A program made the position numbers and the translations under genes. Below are positions 6,038 to 7,420 of a DNA stretch of 7,420 nt, piece after piece. The DNA is from Bacteroidota bacterium. Lineage in GTDB: Bacteria > Bacteroidota > Bacteroidia > AKYH767-A > 2013-40CM-41-45. The stretch spans positions 1 to 7,420 of the forward strand of contig JADKKE010000030.1 of the NCBI GenBank assembly GCA_016720655.1, written 5' to 3'. Under the pieces are notes generated by a model. That model had not been told where the DNA came from and did not search any database. It worked only from the letters and a program-made list of their open reading frames with translations. Numbering within the stretch: the stretch's first letter is position 1; every line of letters starts with the position of its first letter.

Positions 6038-7420
6038 ATGGACGCACGAGAAAAAGATAAAAGAGCAAAAGCCTATGAGGCTGGAGATGTCAGTTGGTAT
6101 GAGGAAGAGTTTTTAGGATTAAATTTTGGAGACAGTCGTTTGGATAAGCGATTGGGGATAATAATGAATTATCGGTTAAAAAGTCCGAGTGGTTCAATCC
6201 CTGATACATTCGTGACATGGGCAAAGACCAAGGCAGCGTATCGTTTCTTTTCGAATGATAAAGTTGATCCTGAATTGATAATGAAGTCGCATAAAAATTC
6301 AACGGTAAGCCGTTTAAGTGGTAAGCAAATAATTCTTGCGATACAGGATACTACTGATATATCTTATTCCAGTCACAAAGATACAGAGGGACTAGGATAT
6401 ATAAATGATTCAGAAACTGCGCGAGGATACCACTATCATCCAACGTTAGCCGTCACAGTTGAAGGGACACCACTTGGAATTCTTGATTCTCAAGTTTGGG
6501 TAAGAGAGACTTTGGTTAAAGGCAAAACGAAAAAAGAAAAATTTCAAGAGAGAAAAAATACACCTATTGAAAAAAAAGAAAGTAATAAGTGGTTGAAGTC
6601 GTACAAGACGTTATGTGAAATAGAAGAGAAACATCACAAAGATTTTCACCTTGTAAGTGTGTGTGATAGAGAGGCAGATATATTTGAGTTATTTAATGAA
6701 CATGCTAAAATAACCAATGAAAATAAGCCTGATTTGCTTGTTCGAGCAAGGTCTGATCGGAATATATCGGACGGTGAAGAAAAACATTTATTCGATGAAC
6801 TAAAGAATCACGACGAAGTTGCAGAGTATACAATTGTTGTTCCTAGAAAAAAAGGCGTTCAAATTAGAGAAGCAGTCTTACAAGTTAATTTTAAAGAAGT
6901 AAATATTGAACCACCTAATAATTTACTGAATCGAAGTAATTACTCAAAAGTAAAATTGTATGCCGTAACGACTAATGAAGTTAATCCGCCAAAAGACTCA
7001 GAGCCTATTCACTGGTTTATGCTAACTACGATTCCTGTTTTAAATTTTGATGATGCATTTGAAATAATTGAATGGTATAGACAGAGGTGGGTAATAGAGA
7101 TTTTCTTCAAGACCTTAAAATCAGCCTGTAAAATCGAAAGTTATCAATTTCACACATTCGAAAGATTACAACGAGTTCTTGCAATAGAATCGATCATCGC
7201 ATGGAGAATTTTATTTCTTACAACTATAGGTAGAGAATGCCCCGATCTTCCAGCATCTATTTTATTCGAAGAGTGTGAATGGAAAGCACTTCATGCAAGA
7301 ATTTTTATGACCAAAGATGTTCCAAATGAAGTTCCGAGACTATCCGTTGTTATGCGTCAAATAGGTCAACTCGGTGGTCATCTCGGAAGAAAAAGCGATG
7401 GCTTTCCAGGAGTTCTTGCC
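6038..7420 (+). CDS. IS4-family Tn5-like DDE transposase, C-terminus cut by window end
   Basis: This transposase would cut and paste the element by a DDE mechanism. The reading frame is intact for 461 codons and still open at the last base. Near the N-terminus are WYEEEFLGLNFGDSRLDKRL and the WAKTKAAYRFF motif, both typical of the Tn5/IS50 group DNA-binding region. The catalytic residues are visible: Asp104 in AIQDTTD, Asp210 in VSVCDREAD, and Glu354 in the signature YRQRWVIEIFFKTLK (Y347-x2-R350-x3-E354-x6-K361, the YREK motif of IS4 transposases). The C-terminal GGHLGRKSDGFPG is near the usual end (Tn5 transposase has 476 residues), so few residues are missing. The ATG at 6038 gives the usual distance to the first motif; a GTG at 6014 is an alternative. 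No strong ribosome site is seen. It appears functional, unlike its minus-strand neighbours. Confidence 0.93.
   Translation, partial: MDAREKDKRAKAYEAGDVSWYEEEFLGLNFGDSRLDKRLGIIMNYRLKSPSGSIPDTFVTWAKTKAAYRFFSNDKVDPELIMKSHKNSTVSRLSGKQIILAIQDTTDISYSSHKDTEGLGYINDSETARGYHYHPTLAVTVEGTPLGILDSQVWVRETLVKGKTKKEKFQERKNTPIEKKESNKWLKSYKTLCEIEEKHHKDFHLVSVCDREADIFELFNEHAKITNENKPDLLVRARSDRNISDGEEKHLFDELKNHDEVAEYTIVVPRKKGVQIREAVLQVNFKEVNIEPPNNLLNRSNYSKVKLYAVTTNEVNPPKDSEPIHWFMLTTIPVLNFDDAFEIIEWYRQRWVIEIFFKTLKSACKIESYQFHTFERLQRVLAIESIIAWRILFLTTIGRECPDLPASILFEECEWKALHARIFMTKDVPNEVPRLSVVMRQIGQLGGHLGRKSDGFPGVLA

Larger units (their letters stand above)
5985..7420 (+). mobile_element. IS4-family (IS50/Tn5 group) insertion sequence, left part, right end outside the window
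   Basis: The element is inferred from the transposase gene and from the abrupt end of DUF4382-like homology around 5987. The left terminus lies somewhere between about 5985 and 6037. No terminal repeat can be named, because the partner end is beyond the window. A TACCCAC/GTGGGTA inverted repeat spans 5990-6020 just before the gene. Confidence 0.65.

Noticed and set aside
6014..6040. GTG at 6014 as the transposase start
   Set aside because: The ATG at 6038 already gives the usual distance to the first conserved motif. The GTG lies inside the inverted repeat with no better ribosome site.
1..7420. A new defence system, CRISPR array, prophage or RNA gene
   Set aside because: No regularly spaced repeats, no nuclease, helicase, reverse transcriptase or phage structural gene, and no tRNA or rRNA-like sequence were found. 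The content is exported proteins, their remnants and mobile elements.

Overview
The window is AT-rich and carries a cluster of secreted or lipoprotein-type genes, all on the minus strand. They include Cys-rich GQVY/KGKG proteins, an SGNH hydrolase, a metzincin-like protein and a DUF4382-like domain. This repertoire most resembles the Leptospiraceae and related spirochaetes. The assignment rests on remembered family flavour, not on a marker gene, so it is moderate at best.

Layout, read right to left in the direction of transcription. A Tn5/IS50-group IS4-family transposase (6038-7420, plus strand, running off the window) has displaced the promoter and N-terminus of a DUF4382-like gene (about 5564-5987), which survives only as fragments in different frames. 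Removing one base at 5556-5558 joins it in frame to a metzincin-like protein (4163-5560). In that protein the zinc motif reads HDFGHIAGIEH, with the catalytic Glu replaced by Asp. Next come a 233-residue lipoprotein (3456-4157) and an SGNH hydrolase (1998-3447), tightly packed, each start having its own Shine-Dalgarno sequence. The SGNH gene is split by a 151-153 bp inverted-repeat element flanked by a 7-9 bp target duplication. Removing the element and one duplication restores an uninterrupted 429-residue protein. A 253-residue protein with an Ig-like C-terminus (1243-2004) overlaps the SGNH stop. Downstream lies a second, diverged and badly decayed copy of the lipoprotein-SGNH pair (868 to about 1200, and 1 to 874). 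It has several frameshifts and an apparent deletion that fused the two genes.

The region is best read as a former operon for exported proteins that was partly duplicated in tandem and is now eroding through IS insertion, MITE-like insertion, small indels and deletion. The lipoprotein is the only old gene that looks fully intact. I found no convincing new multi-gene system. The strongest individual observations are the precise MITE-like insertion, the Glu-to-Asp metzincin motif, and the one-base join between the DUF4382-like and metzincin-like segments. No RNA genes, CRISPR array or convincing terminator were seen, and no stretch over 300 bases lacks a gene or gene remnant.
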